Shown piece after piece: positions 1 through 8,599 of a stretch of 11,886 nucleotides of DNA. Source of the DNA: Phoronis ovalis (Eukaryota > Phoronida > Phoronidae); contig JAOXYB010049480.1 of assembly GCA_028565635.1 (NCBI GenBank), positions 1-11,886 of the forward strand, given 5' to 3'. The translations under genes were made by a program, and so were the position numbers. The stretch's first letter is position 1. Each line of letters starts with the position of its first letter. Below the pieces are notes generated by a model. That model saw nothing but the letters and a program-made list of their open reading frames with translations, was not told the DNA's origin and ran no database searches.

Positions 1-150
1 CTGTGCCGAATATGAAACCGATCAGGTAAAAACTGAAGCTGTTATCGCGAGACAAAGAAAGTGTTACATACGACGACAACAACGACGACGCCTACACTAC
101 GACAATATGCCCATACACCACTATGTGGATGGGCATAAAAAGTTACTGTA
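1..150 (+). repeat. Right end of a dispersed repeat with terminal hairpin (partial, cut by window edge)
   Basis: Bases 8-66 match the internal repeat array at 3650-3715 and 4300-4332 (shared text includes aaaccgatc, gagacaa and agtgttaca). It ends in a stem of 9 bp (106-114 with 129-137), a single A.G mismatch, then 3 more bp around a six-base loop, followed by an A-rich run and actgt. The other copy ends in the same way near 4361-4412. It lies downstream of exon 7, in the intron. A simple triplet stretch (cgacgacaac, acgacgacg) at 70-90 is part of this copy only. Confidence 0.7.
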
Positions 151-225
151 ATATATAAAATTTACTTTTCTTTTCAATTTCATTATTTGTTTTTTAAAGA
201 TATATACTAAAGCTATCATACAGAC

Positions 226-488
226 CTGAGACATTCCAGCAAATTCATTGAATAATTCAGTAGGTACACTTTCTTCTAAGGCTTGCTGTCTTATGTTTGC
301 AGCTTCACTAGACTCAGTGGCCAATTCTACATCCACAGTCTTCGCCCCTCTATCTTCAGAATAACTAGCGACTTCAACAGGAACATCATCAGTTGACGGA
401 GTCTCATTACTAAATATGCTGGCTGGAAACAGTTGATCTGCATGCAGTATGTCTCGGTCAACAGTTACTGCAAATCTTTCTTCACCAG
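226..488 (-). CDS. ERCC5: XPG exon 7: further spacer segment
   Basis: A 263-nt exon: acceptor ttactgtttgtag|CT, donor CAG|GTCTGT, phase 1 in and phase 0 out. It encodes AGEERFAVTVDRDILHADQL near the start, then an acidic Ser/Thr-rich stretch, and ends PTELFNEFAGMSQ. It has no clear residue-by-residue match to human XPG. The call rests on phase fit with exon 6, splice signals, composition and position. It should be followed, beyond the left edge, by exons leading to the I-domain. An alternative is that part of it is skipped in some transcripts, since removing it changes the frame by two bases and would be detrimental; constitutive use is more likely. Confidence 0.8.
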
Positions 489-3400
489 CTACAAACAGTA
501 AACAATAGACCGTACACAATAATAGACACTACAGTAATAGAAAATACAGCTATGTTTTCACATTTTACCTACACCCCCAATCAGTACAATACACTGGATA
601 AAGAACTGATAACATTTTGAGACTGTTGAACAGTAATCAACAATGATCCCAAACAATTATCTCAGCAGGTAAGAGCACTGCTGCAGTGCATAAAGGTTTG
701 TGATCATTTTATTTCTTGCTTGTCAAAATATTTTGGAAAACATGCAGAATGAACATTATAAATTACACAATTAATGTACTACTAGTAATCTATTCAAATC
801 AGCTGTTAAGGAAATGCGTGAAAACTTGTGGTATTTGTGTGCAACTGTTTATTCCATAAGGAAGTGTTCCCAGATATTGTTACCACCAAAAACACATTTG
901 GTATCAAAGTTTTACATGTAAATGTACTTCATAAGGTGAGATTCAACATTTCATAAACAAATCATATATGTGGTGTTATATCATTCATGCAGAGATATTT
1001 GGTTGGACCATTTACTAAGGTTAAAAACAAAATGGACTGTACTTTTGTACGAAAGTATACATATATAAAACAAAGTTTCTTAATGCTATATAGGGTTATT
1101 TAATATTTTGACGCTTAGACCAAATGTGTTTGCAAATGTTGGTAATTCAGGTATAACATTTTTCTATTAATAACCTGCCCAGCACAGGTGGAGAACACAG
1201 AGAATACCAACAAACCTATTGAGCATTTATCTTCTTCCAGCTGGTTTGACACCCCTTCCTTGCCAGTGAAGCAATTGTTTTTAGCAACTTCAGGAGTTTC
1301 AGCTTCTTGAAAAACTACTGCCAATGTATCTGCATCATTAGCCGACATAACTGTTTCAGGTTCAACACTTCTATCAGTATTTATATTGCATGGACTTTGT
1401 TGTTTCTCTATAGTTGAGTTCTTTGTTTTAATAGTTTGCTCAGGTAATTCTGATACATGTAGTTTATGAGACTTTTCTGATTCATCAAATTCCTCTGCCA
1501 GCCTGTTAGCTCCTAATGTAACCATAGATACTTCACCAAGTTCATCTTCTGAAGTAGACTCATCATCCTGTATAAAACCACCTTCCGTTTCAAAGTTAAT
1601 ATTACTATTGTTCTTCATTTCTAAATTATTTTGATATTCAGAAATATGTTCAACAGTATCTTCGTCATCACTCTTGTCAAGAGACAATCCACTTTCTGAG
1701 AAAAAATCTCCTTTCATAGTTATTTTGGAACTACTATTTACATTTAAAACTGATATACTTTCAGGTATACTTTGCTTTCCTGAACTACTGGTTTCTTCCT
1801 CAATTGTGATGAGAGTTGGTGTTCGTTTATCTGTTTTTAAGCCCTTGACAAGAACAAAGTGTGAGTTCTCTTCAGATAACAGTCTTCTAGCTTGTACTTC
1901 AGTTGCACCATCTGCAATCAAATTACATTCCAAAATATACACAAAAGTATTGTTATATTTTCACAGGATATTCATGCTCAACATGTAGACAAGAGCTATC
2001 TACACATTTTATTTTGTCAGTATATTTCTCAATTGTAACAAAAGTAACCATTTGTAATTTAACATGTAAATACAAGTCATTCACGAGGATGAAGTGTTAC
2101 GTTTTTTTTAAATGCACATGATGAAGAGAAAAGCATTCTTATTCTTTATCATACCATACAATCCACCAGCAAGTTGTCCTGAACTGTTCGTGTTCATTTC
2201 TTTGCGAACATCCTCAATTTCCTGAGATAATTTACTTTTTTTCAAAAGTCGAGTAAGTTGAAAGTTTGAGAAGTCACCCGAGTCCTACAAGGAAAATTAT
2301 AAAAATTATAAATTGGATTCAGACATTCAGAGGATAAGTTGTATCGCAAATGTATTGTACAATAGAATTAAATTCATAATCATACATAAAGATTCATCTA
2401 GGGACGATGTGATTTATGCTTATATCACGTTTAAGACAGTTATAACTTTCTCAAAGTTCAACTACGCAGGTCTTGTTTATAACTGTTTTCAAGTACATGA
2501 ACATTAATTCTATTCTGATAAATTCAAGCAGACAATGGGAAACAGTTTCAAATTATACTGCTGTAATATTTGAATTGCTTTATACATTTACTTCAAGATG
2601 CTTGCATTCTGAGTACACCGTCTCCTATCATATTTATCACTCGAATACACTTGTTCGACTAACGGATGACGGCCTTGGTTTACTAGCTTATTTTAGGGGT
2701 CAGAGTCTGGTGACCACTACATCAGATGAGTTAACGAGCCTAGTCCATCTTTTCAAAGCACCTCATGATTATTCACATATCTCATTCTAATAGTAATGAC
2801 TGGAGAGAGTGGAGTAGTACCTCAGGAAGTTGATCTACTGAAGCCCAGGAATTGGCTTTCTGTCTGTCTTTCAAATCTGACAAAATTTCATGTCGAATTT
2901 CAGGTGGCAGCAATTTGAAATCCTCAGAGTTGATATCAATTTGATCATAATCTTGAAACTGGGATTGGACACATTGTCGCTGATTTAGTTTAGCTTCCCA
3001 TGAATCTGGATCAAGCTCCGTCTCAATTCTGAAATAATATGTGCTAGGAGTATAGTTAGAATACAGCAAGTCTCACAAGTGACAGATGAACCTCTTGAAA
3101 CAAATGTTTCCAAGGATGTACGCCTTTATTTCAAACTAAAAGTTTCATTGGTTCTCATTGAAAAAAAATAAACAAAGCAGACAATGCCATCTCAGCCTCG
3201 GGAATAAACTTGCCCACCAGTTCATCAATAGTTGAATTGATCCAAATCCAAATCAAACTTGACCTGTGTTTTGGTCTCTATTTACCTTCTCAATTAAAAC
3301 GATCACTCTATATATTTAGAGTTTTCAAGTGATGGACAAAAATAGCTGCACTGAGAAAAAATGTCAAACTTTAGGAAGGGACTTTAACCCACTTTCCAAG

Positions 3401-5355
3401 GTCATTCAAAAAAATACCACCGAACTAGAATGTCTGCCTACCTATGGAGTTCATGTATCCACCTTCAAATTGTCCAGGCATCACTTCATCTTTGTCTTAA
3501 AACACCCATAGTGAGGAATCCTCTTGGGAACAAACATGGATGTCAGTTGACCATATTGGAAGTAATCTATGTAAAATTTGTATCTGATCTGTACTGATCT
3601 GTGCTCCAGCACAAATATATACATATTCTGTACTTTGATGTCTTTACTCCATGCCAAATGTAAAACCGATCGGATACAATATGAAGCAGTTATAGTGAGA
3701 CAAGAAAGTGTTACACACAACGAAAAATGTCAAAGATTCAGAACGGCATTCGATCCACTTACCAAAGTCAATCTAAAATCCTACCTACTTACACCAAAGT
3801 ATGGCCTTCACGAATCAATCTTAGAATTGCCTAGTCAAAGCTTCACCTTTTTGGAAACTGGCTAAAGTGATGTGCCCTCTCGGGAAAAACATGGCCACCA
3901 ATAATCCATGTCAAAAGTATACCTTAATCTGTACTTACACCAAATATGAAGCTGATCGGATAAAAACTGATTAAAGATTCATACTGGTATCTGACCCACT
4001 TTTCAAGGTCATTCTGAAATGTCACCTTGCCTAAACTGTCCACCCATTTATGGCCTTCATGATCCACTTTCAAATAGTCCAGTCATTAAAACTTCATTTT
4101 TCTGGAAAATGGCGCAACACGAGATGCACTCTCGGGAACAAACATGATCACTACTTGGTCATATTGGAAGTAATCTTGGTCAAAACTACAAGTAATCTGG
4201 TCTGATGAAAATTAAAGGGTCATTGCAGTTAGAACGAACATGGCCTTTTGTTGGCTTTTGAAAGTAATCCGGGTCAAAATTACACCTGACCTGCACTTTG
4301 AGCTGGTATCGTGAGACAAAGATAGTGTTACAGACAATGATGCATACGGCCGGAACAATATGTCCAGCACTACCAGCTAGTGTAGTGATGGACAGAAAAA
4401 CAACTGTTTTTAATCTGTGTTCATATTCAACAATTAAATGACAAGGTAATACTTTATAACTAATACTATTAGAATAAGACTAATGAACATAAGAGACTTA
4501 CTTATTTTCATGGTCTGGTAATGGGGGTAATTCATATAAATCTTTTTTTGATGTAGACGGCTGGACCTCAGATAGTGTCTGTTTCTCATTTCCACTTAAA
4601 GCTGTATCCACAGCGGTCTTCTTAAGAAAATTTGTTAGAATCTTTTCACGTGTTTTACCAGAGCGTTGTGAAGCATCTTCTCTTTTTTCTCGCCTTAAGA
4701 CCTGTAATAAATCAGAAGACTGGCAAAATCTCCATAGCCACCATAGTGTGCTAAATTTGTCAAGGGACAAGGTAGACCTTAAAAATCAAGCATTTTTTAA
4801 TAATTTTTTCTTGTGTGATTATATGTAATGTGACAGATACAAGCAAAGTGTAACGTTATGATGTATAGCTTTGACAGCAAAAACAGCATTACAAGTAGAT
4901 TGCACCATTAACAAGGAATCGGACTGGTCATTCTGCTGTCTAGACATTACTAATATGCTTTAATTCAAGAAGACATTTCACATATTTCAATGCACTTATG
5001 GGGTCCCAACAGTAATGCATTTGAACTCCCTATATTCTTGAAAGGTTACAATTTACTAGCGAGTTCCAACAGTACAGTATCTACATAGAATCTATGTAAC
5101 GGTATTCCATAGAATCTGATTGTATTCTTCTATCTCTTTTGAAGAAGAATCATATTAATATATAAACAAACCAACTTACTAAAGTCTGTCTTTTGAGCTC
5201 TGGCACTCCCCCATCAAATACAAATATTGGCTTTATTCTGTAATAAAGAAGCTTGCATATCCTGTTAAACAACAGGATAATATGAGCATTGGTGACAACA
5301 CTGCCATCTTTCTCTCTGTAACCTTTTAGTGCATGGTACAACCAAATGCTCACAT
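226..5355 (-). CDS. ERCC5: DNA repair endonuclease XPG (ERCC5/Rad2 family), partial multi-exon gene: exons 2-7
   Basis: Six exons on the minus strand join as 5355-5180, 4701-4502, 3028-2821, 2284-2155, 1911-1216 and 488-226 (1,673 nt). All have AG acceptors and GT donors, and every phase matches. In known family members XPG makes the 3' incision in nucleotide excision repair in the nucleus, working with TFIIH. The product follows animal XPG in order: the rest of the N-domain (SIWLYHALKG, PIFVFDGG), a basic helical stretch after it, the conserved block LLPPEIRHEILSDLK, the FSNFQLTRLLKK block, SHFVLVKG, then a long acidic Ser/Thr-rich spacer. If exon 1 is 88 coding nt as in human ERCC5 (from memory), this part runs from codon 30 to codon 587. 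Exon 1 is not visible in the window, and the I-domain and C-terminal PCNA-binding region lie off the left edge. No stop or frameshift interrupts the joined exons, so the gene looks functional. Assignment to XPG rather than FEN1, EXO1 or GEN1 rests on the spacer-side motifs. Confidence 0.93.
489..1215 (-). other. XPG intron between exons 6 and 7; nothing recognised
   Basis: 727 bp of AT-rich DNA bounded by a GT donor at 1215-1214 and an AG acceptor at 490-489 (minus strand). No open frame with recognisable similarity, no RNA gene and no clear repeat was seen. Confidence 0.75.
1216..1911 (-). CDS. ERCC5: XPG exon 6: long acidic Ser/Thr-rich spacer
   Basis: A 696-nt exon: acceptor tttgattgcag|AT, donor ATAG|GTTTGT, phase 1 on both sides. 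The first bases complete a GAT codon started at the end of exon 5. Conservation is confined to the start: EVQARRLLSEENSHFVLVKG, compared with [20 protein letters not shown] in human XPG. The remaining ~200 residues are rich in Glu, Asp, Ser, Thr and Asn (for example DKSDDEDT, DDESTSEDELGE), as expected of the fast-evolving disordered spacer. In known XPG the spacer carries TFIIH contacts and shapes substrate choice; no such motif can be assigned here by eye. The donor has a less usual TTTGT after G, but the frame becomes unlike XPG soon afterwards. Confidence 0.88.
2155..2284 (-). CDS. ERCC5: XPG exon 5: FSxFQLxxLLKK block
   Basis: A 130-nt exon found by reading between the longer open frames: acceptor ttccttgtag|GAC, donor TATG|GTATGA, phase 0 in and phase 1 out. 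The 43 codons begin DSGDFSNFQLTRLLKKSKLS, followed by QEIEDVRKEMN and ending SSGQLAGGLY. Human XPG has SDDFSQYQLKGLLKKNYLN, then QHIEHVQKEMN and SGHIRRQYE, so residue order and spacing agree. Its length and phase link exons 4 and 6 in frame, which supports the model independently of similarity. Too short to stand out as an ORF. Confidence 0.92.
2285..2820 (-). other. XPG intron between exons 4 and 5; nothing recognised
   Basis: 536 bp with GT at 2820-2819 and AG at 2286-2285 on the minus strand. Plus-strand open frames here (2313-2507 and 2473-2790) have no recognisable product and look like chance frames. Confidence 0.75.
2821..3028 (-). CDS. ERCC5: XPG exon 4: conserved start of the spacer (LPPEIRHEIL motif)
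   Basis: A 208-nt exon: acceptor atttcag|A, donor GAG|GTACTA. Its first base completes the Lys codon begun in exon 3 and it ends in phase 0. It encodes IETELDPDSWEAKLNQRQ, then a QIDINSEDF block, then LLPPEIRHEILSDLKDR and ends at DQLPE. Human XPG has WQERMNQKQ, AIDIESEDF and LPPEVKHEILTDMK in the same order, so this is one of the clearest orthology blocks in the window. The open frame continues past the donor to 2782 and upstream to 3069, but those ends are intron translation. Confidence 0.94.
3143..4412 (+). repeat. Array of diverged repeat units filling the intron between exons 3 and 4
   Basis: At least four related blocks follow each other in the same orientation: about 3143-3300, 3355-3722, 3723-3970 and 3972-4210, with a last piece up to 4412. 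Each full block has the same order of phrases: a start like gtcaaagattc, a 'ccactt-ccaa-gtca' part, 'atggccttcatgatccac', a 'cttcattttt-tggaaa' part, 'ctctcgggaacaaacatg', 'catattggaagtaat', then 'gaagctgatcggataaaaac'. The last block ends in a hairpin (4361-4394) like that at 106-137. Units are heavily substituted and of unequal length. No coding capacity is apparent, so a non-autonomous element with internal tandem expansion is inferred. Similar dispersed repeats are known to me from mollusc genomes; the oyster 'pearl' type and Helitron-related non-autonomous elements are possible relatives, not shown here. Confidence 0.72.
4502..4701 (-). CDS. ERCC5: XPG exon 3: basic region after the N-domain
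   Basis: A 200-nt exon. The acceptor is ttattacag|GTC and the donor AA|GTAAGT, leaving phase 2. Translation starts VLRREKREDASQRSGKTREK and continues the QTL of exon 2, matching the human [20 protein letters not shown] region. Further on come ILTNFLKKTAVDTAL (human LLKTFLKRQAIKTAF) and DLYELPPLPDHEN (human DLYVLPPL). The Lys/Arg-rich helix is typical of the XPG segment that leads from the N-domain into the spacer. The reading frame runs open upstream to 4770, but that extra part is intron: it lacks similarity and precedes a good acceptor. Confidence 0.93.
4702..5179 (-). other. XPG intron between exons 2 and 3; nothing recognised
   Basis: 478 bp between donor GTAAGT (5179-5174) and acceptor ttattacag (ending 4702). 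AT-rich, no repeat of this window's families and no gene seen. Confidence 0.8.
5180..5355 (-). CDS. ERCC5: XPG exon 2: N-terminal nuclease domain with catalytic Asp
   Basis: A 176-nt exon. The acceptor reads ggtcag before AT GTG AGC ATT TGG, so the first two bases complete a codon begun in the missing exon 1, most simply G|AT for Asp30, a metal-binding residue of the XPG N-domain. The donor is a perfect TTA|GTAAGT. It encodes 58 full codons that align without gaps to human XPG residues 31-88: SIWLYHALKG, then LLFNRICKLLYYRIKPIFVFDGG, then PELKRQTL. The Asp in FVFDGG corresponds to human Asp77, a catalytic residue. From memory, the human exon also spans c.89-264, so size and phase look conserved. 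The GTG at 5353 can be read as a start in an ORF search, but it is an internal Val codon. Confidence 0.95.
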
Positions 5356-6493
5356 CTGACCATTATGTCAAGGTCCTGCTAACACGTGTCAATAACTGAA
5401 ATATTGTTTCACTGAATTTAAACCTCAGCTTTACAATACTCTATATAAACTATATAAAGCCCGAGGAAATCAAATCTCATATAGGTCCACAGCAGTATCA
5501 TAGGCGAATCTGCATAATGCTATACTTTCAAATTTTAAGTTTTAACTTCAGGAAGTCGTAACTTTTAAGTCTTTTTCGTAAATAAAGCAGGTTATGCGGT
5601 GGACATTCAGATGAATTTAGTCCACCACAATCAAACCAAGGCAGAAATAATGCTAATATCTTCTTTTGTTAATGATGCTCAACTCATCTATAGACACATT
5701 GTATTTTGATATTATATTTATTACAAAATTTTTATTTAATTTACATGCTTTAAAACCTTGATTTCTAAGTCTACTGTTCATTGCATAATATAATGTGCTT
5801 ACGGTAATTAACAACAAAATCTATAAAAGTAGTGCTATTACAATAACATCTAACCAACTGAGAGACAACCAAATGATGGATAAATTGGAATGTTTGCATT
5901 AAGGTAAGAGAAAATCCTGACGGTAAATACAAATTCATCCCTTTTATCATATATACCTTAATGATAAGTCTCCCACCATATCCTATAGTGTAAGCACAAT
6001 CTAGATATGAACCTTGTTTACAAGAATTGTATAAGGTATATTATGTGGATATATTTTGTCAACACTAGTTTCATAATACAAACTGTTACAGATAAGCTTC
6101 ATCCATGTAACTAAAACTATGATTAAATTTCTTTCTATTAAGAGGATTTATCTTAATTAGCTAATTTGTTGTATGTTCATTTTTTGTATACTAAGATCGA
6201 GGTGAAATCCGCCCCCACAAAAATGCCTACAATTTGTCCAAATAATTAATCACCTACATGTAGACCTTTTGAAATTTTGTCCATGAAAATTAACATCTTC
6301 AGATCAAACATGGAGAATCCAATTGACAGGTATGTCTGGGAAAAGTTGGGGTATGAAGCTGATAGGATGAGCATGATTTTATTGGAGCTGCACTCCTGGG
6401 TCACACAGTAGACATCATAGAGCAGTTTCCTATAAACTTGTTTTAAAGAATGTGAAATCAACATGAAGTACCAAGTGATGTAGTTCTGGCTAA
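5356..6493. other. Non-coding stretch upstream of XPG exon 2 (presumed intron 1)
   Basis: AT-rich DNA that starts with the acceptor of exon 2 (ggtcag at 5361-5356 on the minus strand). No XPG start exon (ATGGG-GT-... MGV motif with a donor after the LAVD codons) was found on the minus strand, and no other gene or RNA gene is visible. Confidence 0.65.
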
Positions 6494-6895
6494 ATGACCC
6501 TACTATGGCTTGCCTGTGACTAATAGTACTATCAGTCGAAGTTTGCCTCTTCCAAAAACACTTGCAGTGTATTAAAAAATAAAAGAAATTTCTACCAAAC
6601 GTGTTGTCCTCTTCGTCTCCGATACTCTTTCTTGCACTAACTGTCATTTGGAACTTGATTAATACTCCCAGAGGCGACTTTAGCATTGAAAACTATGACC
6701 ACTTGGACAAACTCAAAATTTCTACTTTGCAGACGTACTTTTATTGTAAATTGCCCCATATGTGAGCGGTCACAGGGAGAATGTGTACAGGTTCAGGTAG
6801 CCCGAAACAATCGATACTCAGTTGTTAGTTCATGGAAGTTGATGCATTTTAACAAAGAATAAAGACATTCTTATTAATCATTGCAGGAATGGTCT
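6494..6895 (+). repeat. Diverged direct repeat, copy A
   Basis: Matches copy B (about 7264-7712) in the same orientation. The first 22 bases are identical, beginning atgaccctactatgg. Later shared phrases are gaagtttg-ctctt, caaaaacact, cttgattaatactcc, caaaatttc, ttgcagac, ttcatggaag/atcatggcg and attaa-cattgcag. The middle of the open frame on the minus strand (6246-6686) is only a reading of this repeat and shows no known protein. Right boundary approximate. Confidence 0.68.
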
Positions 6896-7262
6896 ATATT
6901 GTTTACAGTAATTAAATTAGGGCAAATTAGCTGTTCATCCTTTGTTTCTTTTCTAAATTGTACCAACTCTCCAATGAATTAACATATTATGCAAAATAAT
7001 GATAACTGTGTATATTAGGATTAGGTGTGGTCCAAAAGTTTAGTCTTAGTAACATCATGATGAGAAGATGTACAGAATGATGTTCAATATATGCAGATGC
7101 TACAAACATTTTCAGTTATAAAAGTTACATAGTTGACTGTCGGGGAAGAAATGGACTATAGTAATTGAGAGTAAGAACAAGAATATCTTGGATTTATACA
7201 GGAAATTTGCAATACAACACAACTTTGGTGATATTGTGCTATATAACAGTTAGTCCTAGCTT
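6896..7262. other. Spacer between repeat copies A and B; nothing recognised
   Basis: About 370 bp of AT-rich DNA without a supported gene or repeat. Confidence 0.6.
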
Positions 7263-7307
7263 TATGACCCTACTATGGCTTGCCTAGGGCGAAGCGGTAG
7301 GGTCATA
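7263..7307. repeat. Palindrome: 11-bp perfect inverted repeat with 23-base spacer
   Basis: tatgaccctac (7263-7273) pairs perfectly with gtagggtcata (7297-7307). The spacer itself contains a small gctt/aagc pairing. The left arm is the start of repeat copy B; copy A has only the left arm. Confidence 0.75.
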
Positions 7308-7712
7308 GCCCAGGCTAGTGTTAAACCTGGTGAAGTTTGTCTCTTGCAAAAACACTCACCGTGTGACAACAAATTCAAAGCAAAATTGTTGCTTTGTTTG
7401 TCTATGATACTCGCTTCTTTTGTTATCTGTCACTTGAAGCTTGATTAATACTCCTCAAGGTGATTTTTAGCCTACAAATCCATTACCATTCAGACCAACG
7501 CAAAATTTCCAGCTTGCAGACTTTATTTGGCAGGATATGACGTCACTGACATTCACCAGCGACACAAGGCTGCAATCTGACGAGATTAGGCTAGGATGAA
7601 CTAGTAGATAACTACTTTTCACTCATTTAGATCATGGCGTGGATTTGTGGGTGCAAAATTTTAAGTAAAAAGACCAAGGCTATAATTATTAACCATTGCA
7701 GTCATAGTCAGT
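7264..7712 (+). repeat. Diverged direct repeat, copy B, with inserted palindrome at its left end
   Basis: Second copy of the 6494-6895 repeat, offset 770 bp at the left end. It is about 50 bp longer, partly because the left end carries a second, inverted arm of its first bases (see 7263-7307). No coding sequence is supported. Both copies point the same way with about 370 bp of unrelated DNA between, so they are separate insertions or an old segmental duplication. Confidence 0.68.
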
Positions 7713-7839
7713 ATATGATCGAATGCTCACGAGAGCCAGAACACCCACGTTCATATTGTAAATGCAGCAGTCAAAATCGTTCGAAACAAAATGAAAAATT
7801 TCAGTAGGTTCATAATTTTTCTTGTCTCCCTTGTTGGGC

Positions 7840-7885
7840 GATGTAAGAGCTGGAGGTCGCAGGTTCGAGCTGCGCAATACGATAT
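7840..7885 (+). other. tRNA-like remnant (degenerate T-arm / B-box), possibly part of a SINE
   Basis: The stretch aagagctggaggtcgcaggt continues as ggttcgagctgcgc. GGTTCGAG (7862-7869) matches the start of a Pol III B-box, gtaagagc resembles the 3' side of a tRNA D-arm, and cgcag/ctgcg forms a 5-bp stem. Compared with a normal tRNA, the anticodon arm is missing and the T-arm has lost about two bases, so this is not a working tRNA. It is followed by an AT-rich tract, as is common after SINEs. Weak call. Confidence 0.35.
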
Positions 7886-7894
7886 AGAAGTATT

Positions 7895-8032
7895 CCAATT
7901 ATAATATTTAATTTTTTTTCATTTGCTTTTATTTTTAAAATTTTTTATTCTACTATTTTTAAATTTATTGTGAATTCTTTTAAAGACTAATATGTTAATA
8001 TTAAATTTTTTAATTATAATACTTTTTTTACA
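7895..8032. other. Very AT-rich tract
   Basis: About 140 bp almost entirely of A and T with several runs of T, ending in a pyrimidine tract plus acag that makes a strong splice acceptor for the open frame starting at 8034. No gene is seen in it. Confidence 0.7.
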
Positions 8033-8033
8033 G

Positions 8034-8191
8034 GAAGCCTAATATATTCACAGAGGATATTTTGAAGGTACTGAATGCTTTGCAGAAGTGTGGCATTTGC
8101 CAAAGCAGAACTTCAACTATTAGAATTGTGGATGCCATTGTTGAATGCAGTGATCAAGATTTTGATGTGGAAGAAACATGTAGAGGAAATG
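8034..8191 (+). CDS. Exon-like open frame of unknown identity
   Basis: A pyrimidine-rich acceptor (ttttttacag) at 8024-8033 and a donor G|GTATGT at 8192 bracket 158 nt that are open in one frame: 52 codons starting KPNIFTEDILKVLNALQKCG and ending VEETCRGN. It includes CGIC and a later Cys pair, and an acidic stretch CSDQDFDVEE. I do not recognise the protein. It lies about 0.4 kb upstream of the transposase pseudogene on the same strand, so it could be its 5' exon. Unlike the pseudogene it has no stop or frameshift over its whole length. It could also be an exon of a different, otherwise unseen plus-strand gene, or a chance frame. Confidence 0.35.
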
Positions 8192-8197
8192 GTATGT

Positions 8198-8599
8198 TAT
8201 TAATAAAGGTCTGAAGCATTTGTAAAACCTTCAGTACTGCTGTAGCCCAGTATAGTAATCGGACACACATGATTATTAAAAATATTATTCAGATTTCCTT
8301 ACATGTCCTGATCTATTTTCAAGTTGAACCATAAGAGGCATACTGCTAAAGCTGTAGGTGGGCCATAAGAAATATTGATGAACTGAAAATATTAAAAGCC
8401 AAAAAGAACCTCCAGAGAAATTTGTAGCGAATACAACAATGATTCTGAAGTTGGCAGTGACAACTCTGATTCTGAAATGTATATAACAACTTTGACAAGG
8501 AAACTATAGAGACAGAATTGTCAAAAGCACCCTGTGAATGAAAATCACATGGAACCCCAGCCAAGATATCTATAAGAAATAGGGTTCTTACACTTCGTT
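8198..8599. other. Between the orphan exon and the recognisable transposase: degraded sequence
   Basis: On the plus strand, short acidic readings such as SEVGSDNSDSEMY (about 8439-8481) could be the degraded acidic N-terminal region of the transposase, but the frame is broken and no motif confirms it. The minus-strand open frame at 8346-8606 has no recognisable product. Confidence 0.4.

Noticed and set aside
1674-2121. Plus-strand open frames across XPG exon 6 and the following intron (1674-1988 and 1903-2121)
   Set aside because: They are antisense readings of a well-supported exon and of intron sequence, with no recognisable protein.
3329-3865. Open frames on both strands in the intron repeat array (3329-3511, 3481-3720, 3578-3865)
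   Set aside because: They lie in diverged repeat units and are not conserved from unit to unit, so they are chance frames.
6246-6686. 146-codon minus-strand frame as a candidate gene or XPG exon 1
   Set aside because: It overlaps repeat copy A, lacks the MGVxGLW start and a donor in the right phase, and copy B does not keep the frame.
7538-7545. tgacgtca, a perfect CRE-like palindrome near an ATG in repeat copy B
   Set aside because: A single 8-mer inside a repeat, with no promoter or gene next to it. Expected by chance often enough to give no support.
7689-7898. Minus-strand 69-codon frame
   Set aside because: Spans the end of repeat B and the tRNA-like remnant; no sign of coding constraint.
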